The notes under the pieces were generated by a model. The model was not told the DNA's origin. It made no database searches and saw only the letters and a list, made by a program, of their open reading frames with translations. From the NCBI GenBank assembly GCA_023384355.1, contig JAHDWL010000012.1, positions 1-64,000 on the forward strand: DNA of 64,000 bases, read 5' to 3'. A program made the position numbers and the translations under genes. This document shows, piece by piece, positions 27,529 to 35,912 of this stretch (positions are counted from its first letter, which is position 1; every line of letters starts with the position of its first letter). This DNA is from Anaerolineae bacterium. Its GTDB lineage: Bacteria; Chloroflexota; Anaerolineae; Promineifilales; Promineifilaceae.

Positions 27529-27818
27529 AGTTGCGTATTGTCCCGAATATCGGCCTGCCGGACAACCGGGATGCTACGAGGGAGGCGGGCTACGAACGGA
27601 CAGTCCGCCCCACCGGGGTTCGAGCCGCAAGAGCAGGTCACCGGCATCCGGGCGCACGCTGCCCCCGAATCCCGGTCGACATTTACCTTCCCCTTGCGCG
27701 CCCAATGCTCCAGCATGGCCTCGATGACCCCGGCGTCGAGCTGTAGCCGGCGGCTCAATTCGTTCAGCGTAATTGGCCCGTCGGCCTCTTCTACCGCTTG
27801 CAAAACTTCCCGCAACAT
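27525..27818 (-). CDS. feoC: FeoC-like winged-helix protein with four-cysteine tail
   Basis: 97 residues from ATG 27818, which has GGGAGG at good spacing and lies two bases after the feoB stop. The N-terminal half (LREVLQAVEEADGPITLNEL) is a winged helix. The wing carries Cys55, Cys62, Cys64 and Cys73, which could bind an iron-sulfur cluster or sense redox, as proposed for FeoC. The frame extends 18 codons upstream into feoB, but that start has no ribosome site. The product probably regulates FeoB stability or activity. Confidence 0.8.
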   Translation of the reverse strand: MLREVLQAVEEADGPITLNELSRRLQLDAGVIEAMLEHWARKGKVNVDRDSGAACARMPVTCSCGSNPGGADCPFVARLPRSIPVVRQADIRDNTQL

Positions 27819-27820
27819 TC

Positions 27821-30052
27821 TCAACCTCCCAATGCGACGCCAAGACGAAAGACGATGAACGCGCCAACCCACGCGATGATCAACTGACCGACCAGGCTTA
27901 GGATCGCCCAGCGCCGGCCAAATTCATGTCGCTCGGCGGCAATGGTCGCCATGCACGGCGTGTAGAGCAGAACGAATACCATGAAAGCAAGACCGGCCGC
28001 CGCTGCGTGACCGCCGCTCGTTGTTTCAAAACTGCTGCGTATCGCCGCCGACAGTTCCGGCTCTCCGCTTTCCTCGGCCGAACCCAAATTGATGCCGATC
28101 ATGCCGGGAATCGCCTTGAGTGTGTCGATGACCGCCTGGATGAATGACGACGCGATTTCAAGCAGGTCCCCAAAAAAGGTCGTGGGCTGCCCAACATCCT
28201 CTGTCGCTTCGGTGCCGTAGGTCTGGGCCATCGTGCTGATAACGACCTCCTTGGCCACCAGCCCACTGATGAGTGCCCCGCCTGATTGCCAGGAACCAAA
28301 CCCGAGCGGTCGCAAGACGGGAGTGAGCGCGGTCGACAGGCGACCGAATGCGCTATCCGCCATCGGTGTATCGGCAAAGGATCCCTGTCCACCTGTGGGG
28401 ATGGCCATCAGCAACCAGATAGCCATCGACGTCACAAGGATGAGGGATGCAGCATGCTGCAGAAACGATCGCGTCCGCAGCCACACGTTGTTGCGAATGC
28501 CGCGCCAATTCGGCAAACGATAGGGCGGCAACTCCATGACCAGGCCGGGAGCCGCGGTCGCCGGCAATATCGTGCGCTGGAGGGTCAGGCCAACCAGGAT
28601 GGCGACGATGACGCCCAACAGGTATAGCCCCAGGATGACAAGGCTCGACGAGCGCGGGAGGAAAATGGCGGCAAACAACACATATACCGGCAGCCGCGCG
28701 CCACAACTCATGAACGGCACCAGCAGACCCGTCAGAATGCGATCGCGATTGTTGGTCAGGGTCCGGGTAGCGTAAATCGCGGGCACCGAACAACCAAACC
28801 CGACCATCAACGGCAGAAAGCTGCGGCCGTGAAGCCCAATCCGGTTCATCATCCGGTCCATGACAAATGCCCCGCGTGCCATGTAGCCGGAGTCCTCCAG
28901 TATCGCCAGCGCAAAATAGAGCGCCGCCAACACAGGGATAAAGGCCAGCACGCCGCCAACCCCGGCGATAACGCCATCGACCACAAGCGATTCCACCCAT
29001 GTCCCGCCCATGCCCACCGCGCCAAGCACCGCCACCGCCCAGCGGCTGACGGGACCGGTCAGGACCGCGTCGAGCCAGTCAACCCAGGGGGCCGACAGGT
29101 CGGTCGTGAACTTGAACACGATCCACATCGCCAGCAAAAAGATTGGGATGCCGAATCGCCGATCGGTGACGAACCGGTCGATCCTGTCCGAACGGGAGAG
29201 GCTGTGGGCCGGCCTTGCCCGAACCACCCGCCCAACCAGCGCATGAATCCAGCGATATCGCTGGTCGGCGATGGTCAGATCGACGTCTTCCTCCAGTTCC
29301 GCGGCCAGCACCGCGCCACGCTCGATAGCCTCCGCCAGGAGGGATGAGCCTCCCGGTAGTGATCCAACCCTTTCCGCCACGTCGCTGTCTCCTTCCAGCA
29401 ACCTGAGCGCCAGCCAGCGCGGCGAATAAACGTCCCGAATTGCATCATGCTCGTTAATAATATTTTGTAAACGGGCGATCTCGCGTTCAACCTGGGGAAG
29501 GTATTCCGGCAGACAGGGGTTTGCCGGTTCTGTTGCCGCCCGGCAAGCCCCGGCAATAACATCATCAATTCCCTGCTCCCTGCTGGCTACTGTCGGCACA
29601 ATGGGCACGCCAAGAGAAAGGCTCAGTTCCACGGTATCGATATCCAACCCCTGCTCACCGGCGACATCCATCATGTTAAGCACGAGGAGCGTCGGCAGTC
29701 CCAGCTCCAGGAGCTGCACCACTAAATAGAGATTCCTCTCAAGGTTTGTCGCATCGACAACGGCCACAACCACGTCCGGCCGTTCCTCCAGCAAGAAGTC
29801 GCGGGCGACAATCTCCTCCAGAGTATAGGCACTCAGGCTGTACGTGCCCGGAAGGTCGGTAATGTTGAGTCGGCGACCATCCAGAAATAGTTCGCCCGTC
29901 TTCTTCTCCACGGTCTTGCCCGGCCAATTGCCGACGTGCTGCCGCGCCCCGGTCAGGGCATTGAAGATTGTGCTCTTGCCTGCGTTCGGGTTTCCCGCCA
30001 GGGCAACTGACAACACTCTGGAATCAGCGGAGACGAATCCTGTCGTGATCAT
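27821..30052 (-). CDS. feoB: Ferrous iron transporter FeoB
   Basis: A 743-residue inner-membrane Fe(II) transporter. The N-terminal G domain shows GNPNAGKST (G1), DLPGTYSL (G3) and LNMMD (G4). A helical spacer follows, then two Gate regions with cysteine-bearing [13 protein letters not shown] and [14 protein letters not shown], and a C-terminal [20 protein letters not shown] at 30052 follows the feoA stop by eight bases; an upstream in-frame ATG at 30106 would overlap feoA and adds non-conserved residues. It is embedded in the dtxR-feoA-feoB-feoC-ywiC-like operon. Confidence 0.93.
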   Translation of the reverse strand: MITTGFVSADSRVLSVALAGNPNAGKSTIFNALTGARQHVGNWPGKTVEKKTGELFLDGRRLNITDLPGTYSLSAYTLEEIVARDFLLEERPDVVVAVVDATNLERNLYLVVQLLELGLPTLLVLNMMDVAGEQGLDIDTVELSLSLGVPIVPTVASREQGIDDVIAGACRAATEPANPCLPEYLPQVEREIARLQNIINEHDAIRDVYSPRWLALRLLEGDSDVAERVGSLPGGSSLLAEAIERGAVLAAELEEDVDLTIADQRYRWIHALVGRVVRARPAHSLSRSDRIDRFVTDRRFGIPIFLLAMWIVFKFTTDLSAPWVDWLDAVLTGPVSRWAVAVLGAVGMGGTWVESLVVDGVIAGVGGVLAFIPVLAALYFALAILEDSGYMARGAFVMDRMMNRIGLHGRSFLPLMVGFGCSVPAIYATRTLTNNRDRILTGLLVPFMSCGARLPVYVLFAAIFLPRSSSLVILGLYLLGVIVAILVGLTLQRTILPATAAPGLVMELPPYRLPNWRGIRNNVWLRTRSFLQHAASLILVTSMAIWLLMAIPTGGQGSFADTPMADSAFGRLSTALTPVLRPLGFGSWQSGGALISGLVAKEVVISTMAQTYGTEATEDVGQPTTFFGDLLEIASSFIQAVIDTLKAIPGMIGINLGSAEESGEPELSAAIRSSFETTSGGHAAAAGLAFMVFVLLYTPCMATIAAERHEFGRRWAILSLVGQLIIAWVGAFIVFRLGVALGG

Positions 30053-30060
30053 CGGTGGGG

Positions 30061-30447
30061 TTATGATTGAGGATCGCGACTGTCCGTCGCCGGCAACTCC
30101 ACCCACATGCGCGCAGCCAGGTCCCGGCCGAGAGCTACGCGCGACCCCCGCACCGAAACCAGCATAGGACCGCCGGCATCCTGCACAACCCGCACAGGCG
30201 TGCCGGGGGTCAGGCCCATCTCAAGTAGTCGATGGACAACGCACCGATCCACGTGCAGGCATTTCAGGCACGCATCGCGATCTCTTGGGCAGTCTACCAG
30301 CGGGAGCAACCCGGCGGCCAGCAGTTCAGCGGCGCGCTCGTCTTTCGGCGCGCTCCTCCGCGTGCCGGATCTCAACCCGGCCAATGCCGCAGCCCCCGCG
30401 ATAAGGGAGAAAAAAATTACGAGAATCGGCCATAGAAAAGAGGTCAT
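30061..30447 (-). CDS. feoA: FeoA-domain protein with N-terminal membrane anchor and Cys motif
   Basis: 128 residues. Residues 3-25 ([20 protein letters not shown]) are a clear membrane segment, absent from classical FeoA of 75-85 residues. A linker follows, then a four-cysteine stretch Cys53-x6-Cys60-x2-Cys63-x5-Cys69 where the first FeoA strand normally lies. The rest is a recognisable FeoA SH3-like domain ([38 protein letters not shown]). Its start overlaps the upstream regulator stop (TAATG). The anchor would tether FeoA beside FeoB, and the cysteines may bind metal; both are inferences. Confidence 0.8.
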   Translation of the reverse strand: MTSFLWPILVIFFSLIAGAAALAGLRSGTRRSAPKDERAAELLAAGLLPLVDCPRDRDACLKCLHVDRCVVHRLLEMGLTPGTPVRVVQDAGGPMLVSVRGSRVALGRDLAARMWVELPATDSRDPQS

Positions 30448-31121
30448 TACGCTTCCTCGACGGGTTTACAGAATACAAGTGCCGCAGCTTCCAGGCCGAG
30501 ATACACTGTTCTTTCCCGTTCCTTAAAGACGAGCGGGCCATTAAAAGGAACAACCTCGAACAAGGATACATATGTTCCAGTGACCAACTCCAAATCGGCC
30601 AGATACTCAAGGAGTTCATCCGACTCAGGATGAACCCGGGTGATGACGGCCGAATCTCCGGGGCGCAATTCGGTCAACGGACAGTCTTCAGGTTCGGAGG
30701 GTGTGGAATGATGACGCGGGATGGGGTTGCCGTGTGGGCAGGTTGCCGGATAGCCGAGATAGGCATCCAGCGCTTCCGTCACCTTTGGATCGGTGGCATG
30801 TTCCAGCCGACAAGCCAGCGAATGCACTTCATCCCAGGCGAGGCCCAGATCATCGGCCAGAAATCGTTCCCACAGTCGATGGCTGCGTATGACTTCGGAC
30901 GCCTGGCGGTATCCGCATTCAGTGAGACAGATACCTTTGTAGGGTTGGTGTTCAACAAGCCCGTGATCCTGCAGACGATGGACCATCTCGGTTGCCGAGA
31001 CGGTAGACACGCCAAGCCGACCCGCCAGCGCCGAAATGGGAACCGGCCCTTCATTGACGGCCAGCTCGCTCACGGTTTTTAAATACATTTCCGCGCTTTC
31101 GTTGAATGAGTCGTGCTTCAT
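30447..31121 (-). CDS. DtxR/MntR family metal-dependent transcriptional regulator
   Basis: About 224 residues. An N-terminal winged helix (NEGPVPISALAGRLGVSTVS, EMVHRL) is followed by the metal-binding and dimerisation domain with CRLEHATDPKVTEALDAYLG and the CPHGNPIP block, then a C-terminal SH3/FeoA-like domain. ATG at 31121 has GAGGG five bases upstream and is preferred to ATG 31133. It is the first gene of the feo operon and presumably represses it when Fe(II) is plentiful, using the AGGTTAACCT palindrome in its promoter. Confidence 0.9.
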   Translation of the reverse strand: MKHDSFNESAEMYLKTVSELAVNEGPVPISALAGRLGVSTVSATEMVHRLQDHGLVEHQPYKGICLTECGYRQASEVIRSHRLWERFLADDLGLAWDEVHSLACRLEHATDPKVTEALDAYLGYPATCPHGNPIPRHHSTPSEPEDCPLTELRPGDSAVITRVHPESDELLEYLADLELVTGTYVSLFEVVPFNGPLVFKERERTVYLGLEAAALVFCKPVEEA

Positions 31122-31163
31122 ATCCCTCAACATCCTGAAAGCACGGCTTGTTACCGGGTTTTC

Positions 31164-31180
31164 AGGTTAACCTTATCTTA
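31164..31180 (-). promoter_or_regulatory. Candidate DtxR-type operator and -10 of the feo operon
   Basis: The palindrome AGGTTAACCT (31164-31173) lies directly downstream of a possible -10, TAAGAT (31180-31175 on the minus strand), with a weak TTCAAC -35 seventeen bases further up. Binding there would block transcription initiation. The motif resembles known DtxR/IdeR half-sites (AGGTTA). Confidence 0.5.
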
Positions 31181-31281
31181 CAAGATGAGGCGTGCCTGTT
31201 GAAGTGACATCCGTCACGTCTCCTGGTGACATTCTTCTATACTTTGGCGTGGCTCTCCGACCCAAAATGCTCCCCGCACCG

Positions 31282-31929
31282 CTAAGGATGTCCTGCCTCC
31301 ATGCCATCATAAACATCAGCCACAGCCAGGTGAACGGCGTTGAGCAGGGCGTTGACCCGCCGCATGAGCCGGACATTGGTCTCAGGCCGGATGTTGGCCG
31401 ATTCCGGTAACTGGAGCGCCGTCTCGATAAGACTGTCGCGGAAGAACATCGACGCCTCAAGCGTCGCCCGCAGAGGCAACCCCTGGCGGATTGAATTCTC
31501 GGCATACTGACGGCCGATGCGACGCGCCTCTTCCAGAATGGCCTCGCCCTGTTCCTCACTCGCCTCGCTGGAGAGATATTGCAGCGTAAGCCCCATCAGC
31601 CGCTGTCCCAACTGGCGATTGCGAGTGCGGCCCTCCTCGTCAAAGTAGGTTAACCAGTTTTGCTTGTTCGAGGCCATCAACTCTTGCCGGGAATTGGCCA
31701 GCGCTTTCGTCGCCCATAGGCCAGCGTAGCCATTCACGTTTCTGATGGCGCTGCGCTCGCGGGCGAATCGTGCCAGGTCGGCCGTCGCGAACCGCCGATG
31801 GCCACCCGGCGTCACCAGCACCGGCAGATCGCCGTTGTTGGCCCACCGCCGGATCGTCGTCGGGTGAACGTCCAAATACGCGGCCGCCTCGCTGAGCGTC
31901 AGCCAGGTTTCGTCGTTCAACACTCCCAT
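31282..31929 (-). CDS. MerR/BldC-type helix-turn-helix regulator with helical C-terminal sensor-like domain
   Basis: About 215 residues. Residues 8-50 (LTLSEAAAYLDVHPTTIRRW, GGHRRF) are an excisionase/BldC-like DNA-binding domain. Residues 85-210 are helical, with GQRLMGLTLQYLSSE and RRVNALLNAVHLAVADVYDG, resembling an RsbRD-N or globin-like sensor fold; I cannot decide which. ATG at 31929 has an AGGGA ribosome site. It stands alone between the feo promoter and the acyl-CoA dehydrogenase gene. An AGCAT-TATT-ATGCT repeat (31965-31978) upstream may be its own operator. Confidence 0.65.
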   Translation of the reverse strand: MGVLNDETWLTLSEAAAYLDVHPTTIRRWANNGDLPVLVTPGGHRRFATADLARFARERSAIRNVNGYAGLWATKALANSRQELMASNKQNWLTYFDEEGRTRNRQLGQRLMGLTLQYLSSEASEEQGEAILEEARRIGRQYAENSIRQGLPLRATLEASMFFRDSLIETALQLPESANIRPETNVRLMRRVNALLNAVHLAVADVYDGMEAGHP

Positions 31930-32013
31930 CGTATCCCTATCGGACAAAAATCTGTGCAAATCGCAGCATTATTATGCTATTTTATGTATTGGGAGGGCAC
32001 TGGTCAACAATTC

Positions 32014-32049
32014 CAACCCTGTCAGGTAGTTGCCCACCTGACAGGGTTG
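32014..32049 (-). repeat. 14-bp perfect hairpin after the acyl-CoA dehydrogenase gene
   Basis: CAACCCTGTCAGGT (32014-32027) pairs perfectly with ACCTGACAGGGTTG (32036-32049) around an 8-base loop. It begins 11 bases after the stop of the minus-strand gene, so it may end that transcript, but no U-run follows. Its CTGTCAGGT core matches the repeats at 7214 and 25308. Confidence 0.6.
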
Positions 32050-32059
32050 CTTCTATCAA

Positions 32060-33241
<1,182 letters not shown>

Positions 33242-33330
33242 ATCTCGTATTCTCCTTTTTCTGGCTTTGTTCGGGTGGGAATCCCGCCTGAAATGTCGAT
33301 GACCATTCACGGGCGGGAACAATAGCAAAA

Positions 33331-33359
33331 CATTATAACGCATCGCGTTATAATGTCAT
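33331..33359 (-). promoter_or_regulatory. Acyl-CoA dehydrogenase promoter overlapped by a 25-base palindrome
   Basis: Arms CATTATAACGC (33331-33341) and GCGTTATAATG (33345-33355) are perfect complements with a 3-base centre. On the minus strand the TATAAT inside the distal arm (33337-33332) is a perfect -10, and ATGACA (33359-33354) lies 16 bases upstream. A dimeric repressor of the TetR/FadR type bound there would cover the -10. Confidence 0.6.
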
Positions 33360-33391
33360 TGTAGCCTACCGGTTAAAGACCGTCAAGTTAG

Positions 33392-34264
33392 CTATTTGGC
33401 GCGGAATTCGGGCGGCAGCGGACCGAAGTTCAACTCCGATCTCAGGGACAAATCGTTGAGCGTCGCGCCAAGGCACCAGATTTTCTCTCGCTTGTTGTCT
33501 GGTCGCTGACCCGGCGCGTGAATCTCATTGATGTAGCTATAGCCACGGTCAGAGCTTCCCCACCCAACCAGCCCAAACGTCGCTGCGTAAAAGTAGCTCT
33601 CGATCGGTTCCCCCTGCGGCGACAAGAGCCAGGTCAACTCGATCACGTTGTTCAACTTAATGCCGCTATCAAAGGTGTAGGATGGATAATATGCCTCGAA
33701 CCGCAGCCAGCTGCGCTGGAAACCGCTGGCCACGACCTGGCAATTGTCCTTGCGGAAGAACACAACATACGGGTTGCGCTCATACAGATCGCCCACTCGC
33801 CAATAACGTGGACTCCAGGCAGAGCCGGCCACGCCGCTCTCGAAAAGGGTATAGTACTGATCGTTGCCCGGGCTGGTGTCCGTGCCGCGGAAGATGCTTT
33901 CGCCGTCGGCCCACAATTCTTCCCATTCGGCCTCATATTCATTGCCCTTGGTATGATAGAAATGCCCCGAATCGATTTGGGTCTGATGCCGCGCCTGGGA
34001 GCCGCCGCTATGCCGCACCTCATACAATCGGCCGTTCCCGACCATGAAGTTCACCATGTCATACACCGGCGCGGCCGAGTTGCTGAATACGGCAGGGAGA
34101 AAGGAGGAATATGTACCTGCGGCTCGTGCCGACGGCAAGCTGTCCCGTCGACGCTCGCCACCTGCAAGAAAAACAATAGCTAAACCTGCAAACGCGATCA
34201 GGCACAGAACTTGCTTCGTCGGTTTTACCGTCATACAGCGTGGTTTCGTGATATCCTTGGGCAT
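33392..34264 (-). CDS. Secreted protein of unknown function
   Basis: 290 residues. An N-terminal basic stretch and hydrophobic segment (KQVLCLIAFAGLAIVFLAGG) form a signal peptide or anchor, followed by a Trp/Tyr-rich extracytoplasmic domain with YYTLFESGVAGSAWSPRYWRVGDLYERN split by family-unknown sequence, and two cysteines (KDNCQVV and KIWCLG) that could form a disulfide. I do not recognise a family. ATG 34264 has an AAGG site; ATG 34234 is an alternative. It is divergent from the cysteine desulfurase-like gene. Confidence 0.65.
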   Translation of the reverse strand: MPKDITKPRCMTVKPTKQVLCLIAFAGLAIVFLAGGERRRDSLPSARAAGTYSSFLPAVFSNSAAPVYDMVNFMVGNGRLYEVRHSGGSQARHQTQIDSGHFYHTKGNEYEAEWEELWADGESIFRGTDTSPGNDQYYTLFESGVAGSAWSPRYWRVGDLYERNPYVVFFRKDNCQVVASGFQRSWLRFEAYYPSYTFDSGIKLNNVIELTWLLSPQGEPIESYFYAATFGLVGWGSSDRGYSYINEIHAPGQRPDNKREKIWCLGATLNDLSLRSELNFGPLPPEFRAK

Positions 34265-34372
34265 TGATAAGCCTTACGCGTTTGCAATCCGTCACGCGCG
34301 AGGCGTGATTATTGCTGATTCCACCCCAAACACCACTGCCCCGGGTTTGTTATTCAGACTGCACTCATGCTG

Positions 34373-34378
34373 TATAAT
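34373..34378 (+). promoter_or_regulatory. -10 box of the cysteine desulfurase-like gene
   Basis: A perfect TATAAT 42 bases before ATG 34420. The -35 is weak (TTATTC at 34350-34355, 17-base spacer). Confidence 0.45.
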
Positions 34379-34419
34379 CGGCCGCAAAACCAGTATCCAA
34401 CAGGAACAGGAGAAACACG

Positions 34420-35655
34420 ATGATCGATCCGCACGCCCTGCGCGAACAATTCCCGGCGCTCCAGCGCTCCGTAGACGGTCACCCGGCCATTTTTCTCGAT
34501 GGCCCCGGCGGCACACAATCTCCGCAGAGTGTAATCGACGCCATGACCAGCTATCTCAAGCACGGCAGCAGCAACCTGGGCGGCCATTTCCTGACCAGCC
34601 GGGAAACGAACCAGGCCACCGCCGACGCCCGATCGGCTATGATGGACCTGTTAAACGCCCGGCGACCGGAAGAGATCGTGTTCGGCCAGAACATGACCAG
34701 CCTGACCTTCAGCATCAGCCGGGCAATCGCACGGGAGTGGCAGCCGGGCGATGAGATCGTCGTCACGCGGATTGACCATGACGCCAATATCTCCCCCTGG
34801 TTGCGCACGGCCGAAGACCGGGGCGTCACCGTCCGCTGGCTGGACTTCCGGCCGGAGGACTGCACGCTGGCCCTGGACACGTTGCCCCGGCTGCTCACCA
34901 CAAAAACCCGGCTTGTGGCGGTCAACTACGCCTCCAACGCCGTCGGTACAATTACCGATGTCCGTCGGGTTGCCGAAATGGCCCACAGCGTGGGTGCGCT
35001 GGTCTACGTAGACGCAGTTCACTTCGCTCCCCACGCCGCCGTCGACGTCCAGGCGCTGGACTGTGACTTCCTGGCCTGCTCCGTCTACAAATTCTTCGGC
35101 CCTCACACGGGCGTACTTTACGGGAAATACGAGCTCCTGGATAAACTGACGGCCTACAAGGTTCGCCCCGCCAGCGACGAACCACCGGGCAAATGGGAGA
35201 CCGGCACACAAAGCTTCGAAAGCCTGAGCGGCATCACGGCCGCCGTGGAGTACCTCGCGGCCATTGGTGGCGAGGAAGGCAACCGACGCTCCCGCCTGGT
35301 GAAGGGAATGGCCGCCATCAAGGAGTACGAGGCCACGCTGAGCGAACGGTTCCTGCGCGCGGCAGCGACCATTCCCGGCTTGAAGGTATACGGCATCACC
35401 GACATCGAGGCGCTGGACCAGCGTACACCAACCTTTGCCATAAGGCTGGAAGGCATCTCCCCTGAAGAGACAGCCTCCCGTCTCGGCGAACGCGGCATCT
35501 TCGTCTGGGACGGCCACTATTACGCCGTGGCCGTCATGGAACGTCTGGGTGTCCTGGAGAGCGGTGGCCTTGTCCGCATCGGTTTCACCCACTACAACAC
35601 GTTCGAGGAACTGGACAGGCTCATCGAAACCTTGCGTGAAATAGCGACTATCTGA
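34420..35655 (+). CDS. Cysteine desulfurase-like aminotransferase class V protein
   Basis: A 411-residue PLP enzyme of the class V group (TIGR01976-like). The start FLDGPGGTQSPQSVIDAM is family-typical. The Asp that contacts the pyridine nitrogen lies in VYVDAVHFAPH, and the Schiff-base Lys is in CSVYKFFGPHTGVLYG. CAGGAG precedes the ATG. These relatives often lack the flexible-loop Cys needed for sulfur transfer, and I could not place one here, so cysteine desulfurase activity is uncertain. It is monocistronic, and a separate small transcript starts 22 bases after it. Confidence 0.85.
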   Translation: MIDPHALREQFPALQRSVDGHPAIFLDGPGGTQSPQSVIDAMTSYLKHGSSNLGGHFLTSRETNQATADARSAMMDLLNARRPEEIVFGQNMTSLTFSISRAIAREWQPGDEIVVTRIDHDANISPWLRTAEDRGVTVRWLDFRPEDCTLALDTLPRLLTTKTRLVAVNYASNAVGTITDVRRVAEMAHSVGALVYVDAVHFAPHAAVDVQALDCDFLACSVYKFFGPHTGVLYGKYELLDKLTAYKVRPASDEPPGKWETGTQSFESLSGITAAVEYLAAIGGEEGNRRSRLVKGMAAIKEYEATLSERFLRAAATIPGLKVYGITDIEALDQRTPTFAIRLEGISPEETASRLGERGIFVWDGHYYAVAVMERLGVLESGGLVRIGFTHYNTFEELDRLIETLREIATI

Positions 35656-35677
35656 TGAAGTGGCGCAAAAGTGATGA

Positions 35678-35706
35678 TTGACAGCCATCGATCACTATGC
35701 CATAAT
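35678..35706 (+). promoter_or_regulatory. Promoter of the small transcript
   Basis: A perfect TTGACA (35678-35683), a 17-base spacer and CATAAT (35701-35706). Transcription should start near 35713. It sits only 22 bases after the stop of the upstream gene, so it drives the small unit alone. Confidence 0.75.
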
Positions 35707-35764
35707 TTCGCTTATTATTCGCGGCCACGCCGCACGGCCATCTTTAACCAAGGAGGTGGTGCTA

Positions 35765-35818
35765 ATGAGTAGTCATTTATTCACCTGCACCGTAGCGCTA
35801 CCTCCTCGTGAGAGTTAG
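35765..35818 (+). CDS. 17-residue small ORF MSSHLFTCTVALPPRES
   Basis: ATG at 35765 follows AAGGAGGT with a 7-base spacer, the best ribosome site in the window, and the ORF ends at TAG 35816-35818. The peptide has one Cys, one His and a Pro-Pro pair. The left arm of the 15-bp hairpin is codons 8-12 and the ribosome-site complement overlaps the Pro-Pro codons, so ribosome movement would open the structure. No downstream gene lies on this strand before the terminator, so it is not a simple attenuator leader. It could be a functional micropeptide or a regulatory ORF. Confidence 0.55.
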   Translation: MSSHLFTCTVALPPRES

Positions 35819-35833
35819 TAGCGCTACGGTGCA
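35786..35833 (+). repeat. 15-bp perfect inverted repeat with anti-Shine-Dalgarno loop
   Basis: TGCACCGTAGCGCTA (35786-35800) and TAGCGCTACGGTGCA (35819-35833) pair perfectly. Each arm contains the self-complementary GTAGCGCTAC or its equivalent. The 18-base loop starts CCTCCTCG. Confidence 0.85.
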
Positions 35834-35837
35834 AAGC

Positions 35838-35878
35838 AAAGGCCCTGTGTGATTTACACACAGGGCCTTTGACTTTTT
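35838..35878 (+). terminator. Strong intrinsic terminator of the small transcript
   Basis: AAAGGCCCTGTGT (35838-35850) pairs with ACACAGGGCCTTT (35858-35870), followed by TTTTT at 35874-35878. The same stem could serve the convergent pentapeptide-repeat gene, which ends 35 bases away. Confidence 0.9.
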
Positions 35879-35912
35879 CCAGGTTTTGTGCGGGACTTGC
35901 CGGGAAACTCGG

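Larger units (their letters stand above)
35713..35878 (+). ncRNA. Predicted ~165-nt structured transcript encoding a 17-residue peptide
   Basis: The unit runs from the predicted start to the terminator. In order it contains a 5' hairpin (GCGGC-CAC-GCCGC, 35721-35733), a strong Shine-Dalgarno AAGGAGGT (35750-35757), a 17-codon ORF, a 15-bp perfect hairpin (35786-35800 with 35819-35833) and an intrinsic terminator. The hairpin loop begins with CCTCCT, and ACCTCCT (35800-35806) is the exact complement of AGGAGGT (35751-35757), so the RNA could switch between exposed and hidden ribosome site. The architecture is seen directly; expression and switching are inference. Confidence 0.6.

Noticed and set aside
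31202-31236. Repeated GTGACAT and a GTGAC-ATCC-GTCAC repeat upstream of the feo promoter
   Set aside because: Short arms and no fixed spacing to the promoter; could be chance, so not called as an operator.
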